64,000 bases of DNA from Streptomyces aureus (GTDB lineage Bacteria > Actinomycetota > Actinomycetes > Streptomycetales > Streptomycetaceae), in NCBI RefSeq assembly GCF_000725495.1, contig NZ_JNZD01000030.1, positions 1-64,000 of the forward strand. Direction: 5' to 3'. How positions within the stretch are numbered: the stretch's first letter is position 1; each line of letters begins with the position of its first letter. Positions 45,028 to 57,138 of the stretch are shown here, in pieces. Made by a program: the position numbers and the translations under genes. Below the pieces are notes generated by a model. The model ran no database searches. It had not been told where the DNA came from and saw only the letters and a program-made list of their open reading frames with translations.

Positions 45028-45075
45028 ATGTCGGGACCACCGCCGTGGAACCACACGGCGCCGGTCTGCGGGTGA
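45028..45075 (+). CDS. Possible 15-codon upstream ORF in katG leader
   Basis: ATG 45028 with AGGAGAG at good spacing opens a 15-codon frame, MSGPPPWNHTAPVCG, ending at TGA 45073-45075. It lies about 50 bases after the expected start site and 370 bases before katG. Pro-rich with a Cys near the end. Could be a regulatory leader peptide or chance. No similar family comes to mind. Confidence 0.35.
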   Translation: MSGPPPWNHTAPVCG

Positions 45076-47670
<2,595 letters not shown>

Positions 47671-47686
47671 GTCCCCCGCTCGGCCT

Positions 47687-47716
47687 GAGGGCCGGCCCCA
47701 CCCGGGGCCGGCCCTC
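47687..47716 (+). terminator. Terminator after katG
   Basis: GAGGGCCGGCCCC (47687-47699) pairs perfectly over 13 bp with GGGGCCGGCCCTC (47704-47716), loop ACCC. Confidence 0.8.
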
Positions 47717-47788
47717 TCGCGTGCCACGCCACCGGCGGCCCCGGGCCCCACGGCCGCGCCCGTCCCGTCGCCGGGGGCGCTCGCGTTC

Positions 47789-47794
47789 TAGGCT
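47789..47794 (+). promoter_or_regulatory. -10 box TAGGCT, leaderless lpdA
   Basis: TAGGCT ends 7 bases before ATG 47802, and no ribosome binding site is present. Confidence 0.55.
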
Positions 47795-47801
47795 GGCCGC
47801 C

Positions 47802-49202
47802 ATGAGCGCACACTTTGACGTGGTGGTCCTGGGCGCCGGCCCGGGAGGATATGTAGCGGCGATCCGGGCCGCCCAGCTCGGACTCAGCACGGCGATCATC
47901 GAGGAGAAGTACTGGGGCGGTGTGTGCCTGAACGTGGGGTGCATCCCGTCGAAGGCGCTGCTGCGCAACGCGGAGCTGGCCCACATCTTCACCCAGGAGG
48001 CGAAGACCTTCGGCATCCAGGTGGACGGCGAGGTGAGCTTCGACTACGGGGCCGCCTTCACCCGCAGCCGCAAGGTGGCGGACGGCCGCGTCAAGGGCGT
48101 CCACTACCTGATGAAGAAGAACAAAATCACCCAATACGACGGCCGCGGCACCTTCCGCGACGACCGCACCCTCGACGTCGCCCTGTCCGACGGCGGCACG
48201 GAGACGGTCACGTTCGGCCACTGCATCATCGCCGCCGGCGCCACCACCAGGCTGCTCCCCGGCACCTCCCTGAGCGAGCGGGTGGTGACGTACGAGGAGC
48301 AGATCCTCTCCGACACCCTTCCGGACAGCATCGTCATCGCGGGCGCCGGCGCCATCGGCGTGGAGTTCGCCTACGTCCTGCACAACTACGGCGTGCAGGT
48401 CACCCTCGTCGAATTCCTCGACCGGATCGTGCCGTTGGAGGACGAGGAGGTATCCGCCGAACTGGCCCGCCGTTACAAGCGGCTCGGCATCAACGTGCTG
48501 ACCTCCACCCGGGTCGAGGCGATCGACGACTCCGGGGACAAGGTCAAGATCATGGTGACCACGGGCGGCCAGAGGCAGACGCTGGAGGCCGGCAAGGTGA
48601 TGCAGGCGATCGGCTTCCAGCCGCGTGTGCAGGGCTACGGGCTGGAGAACACCGGGGTCAAGCTGACCGACCGCGGGGCGATCGACATCGACGGCCGCTG
48701 CCGTACGAGCGTGCCGCACATCTTCGCCATCGGTGACGTGACGGCCAAGCTGATGCTGGCCCACGCGGCCGAGTCGATGGGCATCGTGGCCGCCGAGACG
48801 ATCGGCGACGCGGAGACGATGGAACTCGACTACGTGATGATCCCCCGCGCGACCTACTGCCAGCCGCAGATCGCCAGTTTCGGCTGGACCGAGGCGCAGG
48901 CGCGCGAGCGGGGCTTCGACGTCAAGGTGGCGAAGTTCCCGTTCACGGCGAACGGGAAGGCCCACGGTCTCGGCGAGACGGCCGGGTTCGTGAAGATCCT
49001 CAGCGACGCCCGCTACGGCGAACTCCTCGGCGCCCATCTGATCGGCCCCGAAGTCACCGAGCTGCTCCCGGAGTTGACGCTCGCCCAGCAGTGGGACCTG
49101 ACGGTGCACGAGGTCGCGCGCAATGTGCACGGGCACCCGACGCTCGGCGAGGCGGTCAAGGAGGCGATCCACGGGCTGGCGGGTCACATGATCAACATGT
49201 GA
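47802..49202 (+). CDS. lpdA: Dihydrolipoyl dehydrogenase
   Basis: 466 residues. FAD site [18 protein letters not shown], redox-active disulfide in [19 protein letters not shown] site [17 protein letters not shown], second FAD contact [10 protein letters not shown] and the catalytic His in [12 protein letters not shown]3 subunit of pyruvate and 2-oxoglutarate dehydrogenase complexes, reoxidising dihydrolipoamide. No E1 or E2 genes lie nearby, so it is free-standing as in other streptomycetes. A TAGGCT box 7 bases before the ATG indicates a leaderless transcript. Confidence 0.95.
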   Translation: MSAHFDVVVLGAGPGGYVAAIRAAQLGLSTAIIEEKYWGGVCLNVGCIPSKALLRNAELAHIFTQEAKTFGIQVDGEVSFDYGAAFTRSRKVADGRVKGVHYLMKKNKITQYDGRGTFRDDRTLDVALSDGGTETVTFGHCIIAAGATTRLLPGTSLSERVVTYEEQILSDTLPDSIVIAGAGAIGVEFAYVLHNYGVQVTLVEFLDRIVPLEDEEVSAELARRYKRLGINVLTSTRVEAIDDSGDKVKIMVTTGGQRQTLEAGKVMQAIGFQPRVQGYGLENTGVKLTDRGAIDIDGRCRTSVPHIFAIGDVTAKLMLAHAAESMGIVAAETIGDAETMELDYVMIPRATYCQPQIASFGWTEAQARERGFDVKVAKFPFTANGKAHGLGETAGFVKILSDARYGELLGAHLIGPEVTELLPELTLAQQWDLTVHEVARNVHGHPTLGEAVKEAIHGLAGHMINM

Positions 49203-49220
49203 CCCGCGACAATCACCCGT

Positions 49221-49955
49221 ATGGATGAAGGATCGAACGACACCGAGAGCCGGCTCGTCAGGATCGAACGGCTCCTGGAGTCCGGCGGGCGCGAGGTGGC
49301 GCCCGCCTGGCGGAGGGCGACACACGGTGAGCCGCGCTGGGCGGTGACCGCCGCGATCCTGGTGGCGGTCGCCCTCCAGCTGCGGCTGCCGGAGCATCTG
49401 ACGCTGCTGCCGTTCGGGGTGCTGCCGGGCCTGGAGGCGGTCCTGCTCATAGGCCTCGTGGCCGCGAACCCCCGCCGGGTCGAGCCCCGCAACAAGCGGC
49501 TGCGGTCGCTGGGCCTGGCGCTCATCGGCCTGATCAGCCTGGCCAACGGCTGGGCCGCGGCCCAGCTGGTGCGGGGTCTCGTGCACGGCACCGAGTCGTC
49601 GGGCCCGGCGACGCTGCTGCTCACCGGCGGCAACATCTGGCTGACGAACGTCATCGTGTTCGCCCTGTGGTACTGGGAGTTGGACCGGGGCGGACCGGCG
49701 AACCGGATGATGGGCCACCACCAGTTCGCCGACTTCCTGTTCGTCCAGATGCAGAGCCCCGAGTCCGCGCCGCCGGACTGGGAACCGGCCTTCCTGGACT
49801 ATCTGTATCTGTCCTTCACCAACTCCGCCGCGTTCAGCCCGACGGACGTGATGCCGCTGTCCCGCTGGGCCAAGATGCTGATGATGCTCCAGTCCGTCGT
49901 CTCCCTGATGACCGTGGTGCTGGTGGTGGCCCGGGCCGTGAACATCCTCAAGTGA
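49221..49955 (+). CDS. Integral membrane protein, DUF1345-like
   Basis: 244 residues, about five membrane segments. The C-terminal part YLYLSFTNSAAFSPTDVMPLSRWAKMLMML, with its SFTN loop and FSPTDV sequence, recalls the pore region of two-helix ion channels and of DUF1345 proteins. Starts 18 bases after lpdA; GACAAT 7 bases before the ATG may give a leaderless message of its own. Function unknown. Confidence 0.8.
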   Translation: MDEGSNDTESRLVRIERLLESGGREVAPAWRRATHGEPRWAVTAAILVAVALQLRLPEHLTLLPFGVLPGLEAVLLIGLVAANPRRVEPRNKRLRSLGLALIGLISLANGWAAAQLVRGLVHGTESSGPATLLLTGGNIWLTNVIVFALWYWELDRGGPANRMMGHHQFADFLFVQMQSPESAPPDWEPAFLDYLYLSFTNSAAFSPTDVMPLSRWAKMLMMLQSVVSLMTVVLVVARAVNILK

Positions 49956-50043
49956 CCGCGTCCACGGAGCGGACGGACCGGCAACAAGATGCCCACCACA
50001 TCTAATGTGCGGGGTGCGTCGACCTAGCGAGGGGAGCCCGGAC

Positions 50044-50877
50044 ATGACCGTGGTGCGGACCGAGTCGGACGTCGTGGACAGGGAGACGGTGGTCGCGCTC
50101 ACCGACGTGAGCGTCCACCGTCACACCACCCGCCAGGTGATCCTCTCGGAGATCGACTGGACGGTCCGGGCCGGTGAGCACTGGGCGCTGCTCGGCGCCA
50201 ACGGCGCGGGCAAGACGACCCTGCTGCGGCTGCTGGGCGCCCTGATGCATCCGACCACCGGCAGCGTCGAGGTGCTCGGCTCCCGGCTCGGCCGGGTCGA
50301 CGTGCGCGAGCTGCGGACCCGCATCGGCCATGTGAGCACGGCCCAGCGCGTGCCGCAGGACCTCGACGCCCACGGCGTCGTCCTGACCGGCCACACCGGC
50401 ACCGTCCAGCCGCTCTGGCGCAAGTACGACGCCGAGGTGCGCCGGCGGGGACTCGAACTGCTCGCCGAGCTGGACATCAAGGAACTGGCCGACCGGCCCT
50501 ACGGGGTCTGCTCGGGCGGACAGCGGGCCCGGATCCTGATCGCGAGGGCCCTGATGGCCGAGCCGGCCCTGCTGCTGCTCGACGAGCCGTTCAACGCCCT
50601 GGACCTGCCCTCGCGCGAGGACCTCGTCGAGGCCATGCAGCGGCTGGCCGCGAGCCGGCCGGACCTGGCCACCGTGACGGTCACCCACCATCTGGAGGAG
50701 CTGTCGCCCGCGGTGAGCCACACCCTGCTCCTGCGCGAGGGGCGCGTCCTCGCGCGGGGTCCCGTCGACGTCACCCTGACCGACTCCTGGATGACGCACT
50801 GCTTCGGGCGCCGGATCACCGTGGCCCGGCACGGTGGCCGATGGGCGGCCTATTCCGGCTCCCACCAGGGTAGTTGA
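50044..50877 (+). CDS. Orphan ABC ATP-binding protein
   Basis: 277 residues from ATG 50044 with GGGGAG upstream. Walker A LLGANGAGKTTLL, signature CSGGQRARI (Cys in place of Leu), Walker B ALLLLDEPFNALD and VTHHLEELSP. Resembles the ModF/YlmA group, single-domain ATPases without a cognate permease. None is adjacent here. Might act on a separate membrane partner or in a non-transport role. Confidence 0.9.
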   Translation: MTVVRTESDVVDRETVVALTDVSVHRHTTRQVILSEIDWTVRAGEHWALLGANGAGKTTLLRLLGALMHPTTGSVEVLGSRLGRVDVRELRTRIGHVSTAQRVPQDLDAHGVVLTGHTGTVQPLWRKYDAEVRRRGLELLAELDIKELADRPYGVCSGGQRARILIARALMAEPALLLLDEPFNALDLPSREDLVEAMQRLAASRPDLATVTVTHHLEELSPAVSHTLLLREGRVLARGPVDVTLTDSWMTHCFGRRITVARHGGRWAAYSGSHQGS

Positions 50878-51113
50878 CAGCGGTACGAAGCAACTCGCGG
50901 CGCGGGAAGGGAAAGTGACGGTCGCTCCGGTCGCCCGCGAAGCGCGGACGTTCCGTGCGGACCCGTGGGACCACATCGCACACGGGGCGCACCGACCGAA
51001 GGGGTGTGCCCTGTACGCGCCCCCGTCCGTACGGTGAAAATGCGCCTGTCGACGGCGATTTCGCCAAGGCCCGTACCCCGCCGCCAAGTCACCAGGAAAG
51101 CAGGTCGGCTGTC

Positions 51114-51845
51114 GTGCTGTTGCGTCTGCCCACGTCCGTGTCCGAAGCGCAGGAGTGTCTGGCCGAAGGGGCGGTGCCGATCGGCGGCGCCACGCTCGTG
51201 TGGGCCACCTGGCAACGGGACGGGTTCCCCGACCGTGCCATGTCATTGCGCGAACTCCCCGAGGCCAACACGATCGGGCACGAGGTCCTGGGTGCCGCCG
51301 TGGTGCTGAACCGGATAGACGACCGGGTGCCGGAGGTGCTCCGCCGTGCCGCGGCCGGCGTGGGGACCGGAGCCGTCCGCAGGACCGCCACGGTCGGCGG
51401 CAACATCGTCGGCAGCACGCTGCGGTGTCTGCTGCCCGCGGCGCTCGTCCTGGACGCCCGGGCGGTGATCCTGGAACCGGAGGGGGTCACCGAGACCGAT
51501 CTGGCCGAGGTGCTCGCCAAGCGTCAGCTGCTGCTGAGCCTGCGCTGGCGGACGCCGGTCGCCAGCAGCCACCACAAGGCCGCGGCCGCGCCGGGCGAGG
51601 CGTCGCCGCTGGTCGTGGCCGCCGCCCTGCACGCCCTGGACGAGGGCGGGACCCTCCTGCGCGTCGCGGTCCGCTGCGACGACGAGGTGTTCAGCGACAG
51701 CGCCGTGTGCGAGGGCGGATCCGAGGACGTCCTGCGCGGCCTGCGCGAGGGTTCCCTCGGCCGGCTTCCCGCCCCGGCGTGGGAACTCGTCGACCGCCAG
51801 GTGACGGACCTCCTGAACCGGCCCGGAACCACCGGGACGGACTAG
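51114..51845 (+). CDS. FAD-binding subunit of molybdopterin dehydrogenase type (orphan)
   Basis: 243 residues, GTG 51114. PF00941-type features: AVPIGGATLVWATWQRDG at the FAD pyrophosphate site, and VGTGAVRRTATVGGNIVGS, the RxxATxGGN motif. The C-terminal CO-dehydrogenase-like domain is short. In complete enzymes (CoxM, HcrB) this subunit works with [2Fe-2S] and molybdopterin subunits, and neither is present here, so function is uncertain. The protein may be a repurposed flavoprotein. Confidence 0.82.
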   Translation: MLLRLPTSVSEAQECLAEGAVPIGGATLVWATWQRDGFPDRAMSLRELPEANTIGHEVLGAAVVLNRIDDRVPEVLRRAAAGVGTGAVRRTATVGGNIVGSTLRCLLPAALVLDARAVILEPEGVTETDLAEVLAKRQLLLSLRWRTPVASSHHKAAAAPGEASPLVVAAALHALDEGGTLLRVAVRCDDEVFSDSAVCEGGSEDVLRGLREGSLGRLPAPAWELVDRQVTDLLNRPGTTGTD

Positions 51846-51858
51846 CCTTCGGGTCCTC

Positions 51859-52070
51859 CTAGGGCCTGTCTGGCAATTCGCGTCGTCGCCCGGAGGGCGG
51901 CCCGGCGGCGTCATTGGGGGTGCCCCCTGCTCGAGCGAAGCCGAGAGCTCGGGGGAGCGTGCTCTCGGCGTGCCGGCCCCAGACCTGCGTACTGGATGTA
52001 CTCGGGTCTGGGGCCGGTGCGGCGAGAGGGCGTGCATGGCGTCGCCGGGCAGACGGCAAGCGCGGTGGCG
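51859..52070. repeat. MITE-like structured repeat, copy B
   Basis: Begins with CTAGGGCCTGT (51859-51869), the inverted complement (one mismatch) of the right end of copy A. From 51928 it aligns with copy A. It has the 9-bp GCCGAGAGC hairpin and a 14-bp hairpin (51974-51987 with 52005-52018) around GTAC-TGGAT-GTAC. The stem sequence differs from copy A at seven of 14 positions, and all are compensated. The right end appears lost. Starts 13 bases after the FAD-subunit stop codon. Confidence 0.75.
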
Positions 52071-52534
52071 AGCACAAGGCCGGTCCCGGGCACGGGCCCA
52101 GGGCCGGAGCCTTGCAGCCCCGGGTACGGTACGGAGCCTTGCGCGCATGGGCATGGGACAACGGGCACGCCCGCTCGGCCGGGGGTTGACGGCCCGGGCA
52201 GCGCAGGCTCGGCAACGGCCGTGCCCGGCCACGGGCACGGGCGCGGCCACGGGCGCGGGCCAGGAATTCAACAAGTCCTGGCAGACCCTGCCAATCCTGG
52301 GCCGGCGGCCCTCGCCCGCCCACTCCCGATAGACCGCCACTCCGACACCGACAGCGATCCGACCTGCCCTTTCGCCCTGATTCCCGCCGAGGGGCCGCAC
52401 CCTCACGCACCCCCTCGGCGAGGTCAACCGCCCCGCTCCCCTAATTCATCACCATGGAAATCGCAGGGCCGACTCCCGACTCTGGATCCAGGCACCGGGA
52501 ACCTCCCGGACCGCTCGGACTAAGGACGGAGCCC
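52071..52534. other. GC-rich intergenic stretch with short repeats
   Basis: Repeats of CCACGGGC(A/G)CGGGCGCG occur near 52220-52265. No gene or clear promoter is seen. 52430-52460 is somewhat AT-richer and may contain the promoter of the MFS gene. Confidence 0.4.
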
Positions 52535-54091
52535 ATGTCCTCCACTCTCACCCCCGCCGCCGGACCCGCACCGGCCGCGCGTCACAACCTGGTCCTGGTG
52601 GTCACCTGCCTCGCCCTGGGCACGGTGGTCGCCGCCATGGCGTCGCTCAACGTGGCGCTGCCCGACCTCGCCCGCGAGACCCACGCCACGCAGACGCAGT
52701 TGTCCTGGATCATCGACGCCTACAGCCTGGTCTTCGCCTCGCTCCTGCTGCCGGCCGGCGCCCTGGGCGACCGTTTCGGCCGCAGGCGGGCCCTGCTCGC
52801 CGGACTGGCGATCTTCGGCGCCGGGTCCGGTGCCGCCGCGCTGTCGAGCGACCCCGCCACGCTCATCGCGCTCCGGGGCGTCCTCGGCGTGGGGGCGGCG
52901 CTCGTCATGCCGGCCACCCTGTCGACCATCACCAGTACGTTCCCGCGCGCTCAGCGGGCCCGGGCGGTGAGCGTCTGGGCGGCGGTCGCCGGGGCCAGCG
53001 CCCTGGTGGGCCTGTTCGCCACCGGGGCCCTGCTGGAAGGCTGGTCGTGGCGCTCGGTGTTCCTGCTGAACGTCGTCCTGGCCCTGGTCGCCCTCGTAGG
53101 GACGCTGCTGTTCGTGCCGGAGTCCGCGGAGCCGAAGCAGCCGAGGCTCGACACCGGCGGCGCCCTCCTGTCCGTGGCGGGGCTGGTCCTGCTGGTCTAC
53201 TCGGTCATCGAGGCGCCGACCCGCGGCTGGGCCGACCCGGTCACCCTCACGGGCATCGGACTGGGACTGGCCGTGCTCGCCGGGTTCGTGGTCTTCGAAC
53301 TGCGCCGCGAGAACCCGCTGCTCGACCCGCGGCTGTTCCGCAACCGCCCCTTCGCCGCGGGCTCGCTGTCGATCATGCTTCAGTTCTTCGTGTTCTTCGG
53401 GTTCATCTTCGTGATGATGCAGTACCTGCAACTGGTGCGGGGCGACAGCGCGTTGATGGCGGCGACCTCGATGCTGCCGATGGCCCTGACCATGGTGCCG
53501 GTCTCCCGCGCCGCCCCGGTCCTGGTCGGCCGGTTCGGTTTCCGGGGCCCCTGGGTGGCCGGACTCGTCGGTGTCGCGGTGGGCATGGGCGTCCTCTCCC
53601 GGCTCGACGCGTCCAGCCCGTACTGGCTGATCGCGACCGGTCTGGTGCCGCTGGGCGCGGGGATGGGCCTGGCCATGACGCCGGCCACGACCGCCATCAC
53701 GGACGCCCTGCCGCGCTCGCTGCAGAACGTCGGCTCGGCCATGAACGACCTGGCGCGCGAGCTCGGCGGCGCTCTCGGGATCGCCGTCCTCGGCAGCCTG
53801 CTCAGCGCCACCTACCGCGGCCACCTGAGCCTGCCGGGTCTGCCCCCGCAGGTGGCCGAGGCGGCCCGTTCCTCGCTGGCCGCCGCCCACGCCGTGGGCG
53901 GCCCGGTCTCTGCCCGGGCGACGACGGCCTTCGTCGACGGCATGCACCTGGCGCTCCTGGGCGCGGCCGGAGCCGCCCTGCTCGCCGCCCTCGCCGTCGC
54001 GGCCCTGCTGCGCTCGGCCCGGCGGCCGGAGGCGCCCGCGGAAGTGGCGGCGGCGGACACCGACACGCGGAAGCAGCCCTCGTACCACTGA
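52535..54091 (+). CDS. MFS exporter, DHA2 (14 TMS) type
   Basis: 518 residues from ATG 52535 with GGAG upstream. About 14 membrane segments, GALGDRFGRRRAL (motif A) and VGLFATGALLEGWSWRSVFLLN (motif C-like region). DHA2 drug exporters of this size (EmrB/QacA) are proton-driven. A convergent TetR repressor lies next to it and is its likely regulator. A long N-terminal frame upstream (from 52454) is not needed. Confidence 0.92.
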   Translation: MSSTLTPAAGPAPAARHNLVLVVTCLALGTVVAAMASLNVALPDLARETHATQTQLSWIIDAYSLVFASLLLPAGALGDRFGRRRALLAGLAIFGAGSGAAALSSDPATLIALRGVLGVGAALVMPATLSTITSTFPRAQRARAVSVWAAVAGASALVGLFATGALLEGWSWRSVFLLNVVLALVALVGTLLFVPESAEPKQPRLDTGGALLSVAGLVLLVYSVIEAPTRGWADPVTLTGIGLGLAVLAGFVVFELRRENPLLDPRLFRNRPFAAGSLSIMLQFFVFFGFIFVMMQYLQLVRGDSALMAATSMLPMALTMVPVSRAAPVLVGRFGFRGPWVAGLVGVAVGMGVLSRLDASSPYWLIATGLVPLGAGMGLAMTPATTAITDALPRSLQNVGSAMNDLARELGGALGIAVLGSLLSATYRGHLSLPGLPPQVAEAARSSLAAAHAVGGPVSARATTAFVDGMHLALLGAAGAALLAALAVAALLRSARRPEAPAEVAAADTDTRKQPSYH

Positions 54092-54132
54092 GCGGGCCCT
54101 CGAAACGGCCACGATCCCCCGGACCGGCACCT

Positions 54133-54146
54133 CGCCTCGCGAGGCG
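54133..54146. terminator. Palindrome between convergent MFS and tetR
   Basis: CGCCTCGCGAGGCG is a perfect palindrome between the convergent stop codons, with outer partial pairing. It could end both transcripts, though the loop is short. Confidence 0.4.
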
Positions 54147-54218
54147 CCGGTCCTCGGCGCGTAGGGCACGGGTTCGGGGGCGCGGGTCCTGCCCTGAGGG
54201 ACCGAACCGGCCGGCAGC

Positions 54219-54869
54219 TCAGGGGCGGGGCACCGGGCGTCCCTCGGGGCGGACCCTGCGGACCGGTCGTGCGGGGCCGATCAGGGCGAGACGCAGTTGC
54301 GGGCCCAGACTGCGGACCACGTCGTCGGACGACATGGAGACCACCGGTTCCAGGCGCAGCAGATAGCGGGTGGTGATCAGTCCGGCGACCACGGCGGTGA
54401 ACGCGGCGGCACGGTGTCCGGCGTCGCGCCCGGGCACCAGGCCGGCGATCCGGTCGACGATCTCGCGTTCGACCGCCTCCTTCACCAGCGCGCCGAGCGC
54501 CTCGTCGTCGACCGCGCTCTTCAGCATCGCGATCAGGGGCGGGCCGGTCACGGGGTCGTCCCACACGGCGAGGACCTGGCGGACGACCCGTTCGGGGACC
54601 GTCGCGAGGTCGCCCTGCTCCACGACCCTGGCGAGCAGTTCGGCCGGGTTCGCACCCAGTGCCAGGGCGGCGCCGAACAGGCCCTTCTTGGACCCGAAGT
54701 AGTAGCTGATGAGGGCGAGGTCGCACCCGGCCTCGGCGGCGACGGAGCGCAGGGTCACCGCGTGGTAGCCGTCCTCGAGGAAGCGGCGCCGGGCGACGTC
54801 CAGGATGGCGGCCCGGGTGTCCGGGCTTCCCGGCCGGCGACCGCGCTGCGACCCGGATTTATTCATCAC
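54219..54869 (-). CDS. TetR-family regulator
   Basis: 216 residues. HTH: TRAAILDVARRRFLEDGYHAVTLRSVAAEAGCDLALISYYFGSKKGL, a typical TetR N-terminus (read in parts). Ligand domain ends with a charged tail. Starts at GTG 54869, where TAGAAT (54876-54881) lies 6 bases upstream, or at ATG 54866. Convergent with the MFS exporter at 52535, suggesting it controls that pump. No operator was identified. Confidence 0.9.
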   Translation of the reverse strand: MMNKSGSQRGRRPGSPDTRAAILDVARRRFLEDGYHAVTLRSVAAEAGCDLALISYYFGSKKGLFGAALALGANPAELLARVVEQGDLATVPERVVRQVLAVWDDPVTGPPLIAMLKSAVDDEALGALVKEAVEREIVDRIAGLVPGRDAGHRAAAFTAVVAGLITTRYLLRLEPVVSMSSDDVVRSLGPQLRLALIGPARPVRRVRPEGRPVPRP

Positions 54870-54875
54870 GGACGA

Positions 54876-54881
54876 ATTCTA
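54876..54881 (-). promoter_or_regulatory. -10 box TAGAAT, leaderless tetR
   Basis: TAGAAT on the minus strand ends 6 bases before GTG 54869. Confidence 0.5.
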
Positions 54882-55141
54882 CGACCGGGGCAGGATAACC
54901 GCGCGTCCCGGTACCGACACCCGGAGTCCGGTCGCGTCACCGTCCGCACGGACGGGTCGCAGGGCGTGTCCCTGGGTCGCCGTGTGTTCCGGTGCGTCAC
55001 CCTGCGTACCGATGCAGGACACTTCTTACGAAATGGCATCGTTAATCCGGATGAGTGGTACATCACACATCGAAGCCGTAGCGTCGAGGCAGAGCCGACA
55101 CGCTGACGGCCACATGACAGAGCGTCCCGCACGGAGCTGAT

Positions 55142-55609
55142 ATGCGCACAAACTGGATCCGGACCGCGTTCACCGTCCTCGCGGCCGCGGCGCTCACAGC
55201 GGTGATGGGTACCGCTTCCGCCACTCCCGCCGCCCACACCGCCTCGCACCACCCCGCGAAGCAGCGGCAGGCGACCCCCGTACTCGTGGACTGCCTCTGG
55301 CATCCGGATGTGCGCCCCGCCGATTTCATCCTGGCCTGCGGCGACGGCAACAGCCGCCTGACCTCGCTCCACTGGTCCCACTGGAACGCGAACTCCGCCG
55401 TGGCCCGGGGTGTCAACCTCGTGAACGACTGCAAGCCGTACTGCGCGGCCGGCAAGTTCCACTCGTACCCGGTGGTCGTCGTGCTGGACCACCCGCAGCA
55501 GTGGAAGAAGCAGCCGCGCCTGCAGCACTACACGCGGATGACACTGGTCTACACGCACGACCACCCGGAGGGGTACGCGCACAAGGTCAGCTACCCGCTG
55601 TGGAACTGA
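55142..55609 (+). CDS. Secreted conserved protein with four Cys
   Basis: 155 residues. Sec signal peptide (IRTAFTVLAAAALTAVMGTASA) likely cut at about residue 27. The mature part has DCLWHPDVRPADFILACGDGN, LHWSHWNANSAVARG, NDCKPYCAAGKFHSYP and HYTRMTLVYTH, a pattern I recognise from streptomycete secreted proteins of unknown function. Four Cys residues could form two disulfides. GGAG precedes the ATG. Confidence 0.85.
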   Translation: MRTNWIRTAFTVLAAAALTAVMGTASATPAAHTASHHPAKQRQATPVLVDCLWHPDVRPADFILACGDGNSRLTSLHWSHWNANSAVARGVNLVNDCKPYCAAGKFHSYPVVVVLDHPQQWKKQPRLQHYTRMTLVYTHDHPEGYAHKVSYPLWN

Positions 55610-55749
55610 CGCCGGCCCTCGGCGGACCCGGCACCCCGCACTGACGGCCGCGACCGCGGCCCGCCGGGGCGTCCCGGAACCGAGGCTCGCGCCGGACGCG
55701 CGACGGTGACCACCGTCCGGAATCCCGCAGCCACGGAAACAGGTACAAA

Positions 55750-56952
55750 ATGGGGCATGTGGGAATGCGGCGCATGTCAGTGGACCGTCTCGTGGAGCAG
55801 CCGTCGAGCCGCGGCCTGGTGGCGATCCCCCTGGCGTTGATCGTCGTGATCACGGTGGTGGACATCCGCTCCCCCACCGACGTCCATCTGGGCCCCCTGC
55901 TGGTCATCGCACCGACCCTGACGGCCTCGCTGGCAGGCCCGGGGCTGACCGCCCTGGTCGGCCTCCTGGCCATCGCCGCACAGGTCGTGATCGGCGCCCT
56001 GCACGGCGGACTCGGCACCACCAACCACATCGCGCAGCTCATCGCCCTGGTGGTGCTGACCGCGCTGGTGGTGTTCGTGTGCCACGTCCGGGAGCGGCGC
56101 GCCCGGGAGCTGGTACGGGCGCGCTCGGTCGCCGAGACGGCCCAACGCGTGCTGCTGCGGCCTCCCCCGCGGCGCATCGGCCCGCTGCGCGTGGCCTGGC
56201 TGTATCTGGCCGCCGAGGACGACACCCAGATCGGCGGCGACCTGTTCGCGGTCACCCGGGCCGCCGGGGCGTCCACCCGCGCCATCATCGGGGACGTCCG
56301 GGGCAAGGGGCTGGCCGCCATCGGCGAGGCCTCGGTGGTGCTGGGCGCCTTCCGCGAGGGTGCCCACCGCTACGCCACGCTGCCGGAGCTGACGGCGGCG
56401 CTGGAGGTGAGCGTGTGCCGGGACCTGGACGAGGTGGCCGACACCGAGCACGACCCGGGCGAGCACTTCATCACCGCACTCGTCCTCGACATCCCCGACG
56501 ACGGCAGCCAGGTGGAGATGATCAACTGTGGTCATCCGCCGCCCCTGCTCCTGCGCGACCGGCGGGTCACCGTCCTGCACGCTCGGCATCCCGTGCCCCC
56601 GCTCGGCATGTGCGAGCTGCCGGCCGCCAGCCACCACACCGATCCCTTCGTCTTCGAGCCCGGCGACTTCCTGCTGCTGTACACCGACGGCGTGATCGAG
56701 GCCCGCTCCCCCGACGGCGCCTTCTACCCGCTGGCCGAACGGGTCGCCGGCTTCCCGGCCACCAGCCCCGACGTCCTGCTGCGCCACATCCACGACGACC
56801 TCGTCCGGCACGTCGGTGACCAGCCCGGCGACGACGCGGCCTTCCTGATCGTCGAACGCACCCCCGCGCACCACCTCCGTCTCCCGCACCTCCCGGTGGA
56901 CGGCCATCACCGGCTCGGGAGCGACGGCTCCGCGCCGCCCGCGTCGCGCTGA
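55750..56952 (+). CDS. Membrane PP2C/SpoIIE-type Ser/Thr phosphatase
   Basis: 400 residues (ATG 55750; ATG 55765 or 55774 also possible). Three membrane segments in the first 115 residues. SpoIIE domain: QIGGDLFAV, IIGDVRGKGLAAIGEA, MINCGHPPPLLL, LLLYTDGVIEAR and GDDAAFLIVE, with metal ligands intact. Paralogue of 16025-17263; both have membrane segments and no HATPase domain. Probable role: dephosphorylating anti-sigma antagonist proteins in response to a membrane signal. Confidence 0.92.
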   Translation: MGHVGMRRMSVDRLVEQPSSRGLVAIPLALIVVITVVDIRSPTDVHLGPLLVIAPTLTASLAGPGLTALVGLLAIAAQVVIGALHGGLGTTNHIAQLIALVVLTALVVFVCHVRERRARELVRARSVAETAQRVLLRPPPRRIGPLRVAWLYLAAEDDTQIGGDLFAVTRAAGASTRAIIGDVRGKGLAAIGEASVVLGAFREGAHRYATLPELTAALEVSVCRDLDEVADTEHDPGEHFITALVLDIPDDGSQVEMINCGHPPPLLLRDRRVTVLHARHPVPPLGMCELPAASHHTDPFVFEPGDFLLLYTDGVIEARSPDGAFYPLAERVAGFPATSPDVLLRHIHDDLVRHVGDQPGDDAAFLIVERTPAHHLRLPHLPVDGHHRLGSDGSAPPASR

Positions 56953-57138
56953 ACCGGCCGCACCCCGCCGCGGCCCCATCGGGCCCGCGCGGCGGGACTC
57001 GCCCGGCCGCAGGACCGAACCGGACCCGCGCCGCGGGAAGGCCCGGCCGCGACCGGCCCGAGTAGCGGGGCCGGTCGCGGCCGGGCCACGATAGGGAGGG
57101 ATCGACGCGACACAGGGGGCTGACACCGGGAGGCTCCC

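Noticed and set aside
52071..52534. Small protein or tRNA in the region after repeat copy B
   Set aside because: Open frames here are GC-rich low complexity and overlap the repeat; no cloverleaf or conserved tRNA motifs such as GGTTCGA-type T loops were seen.
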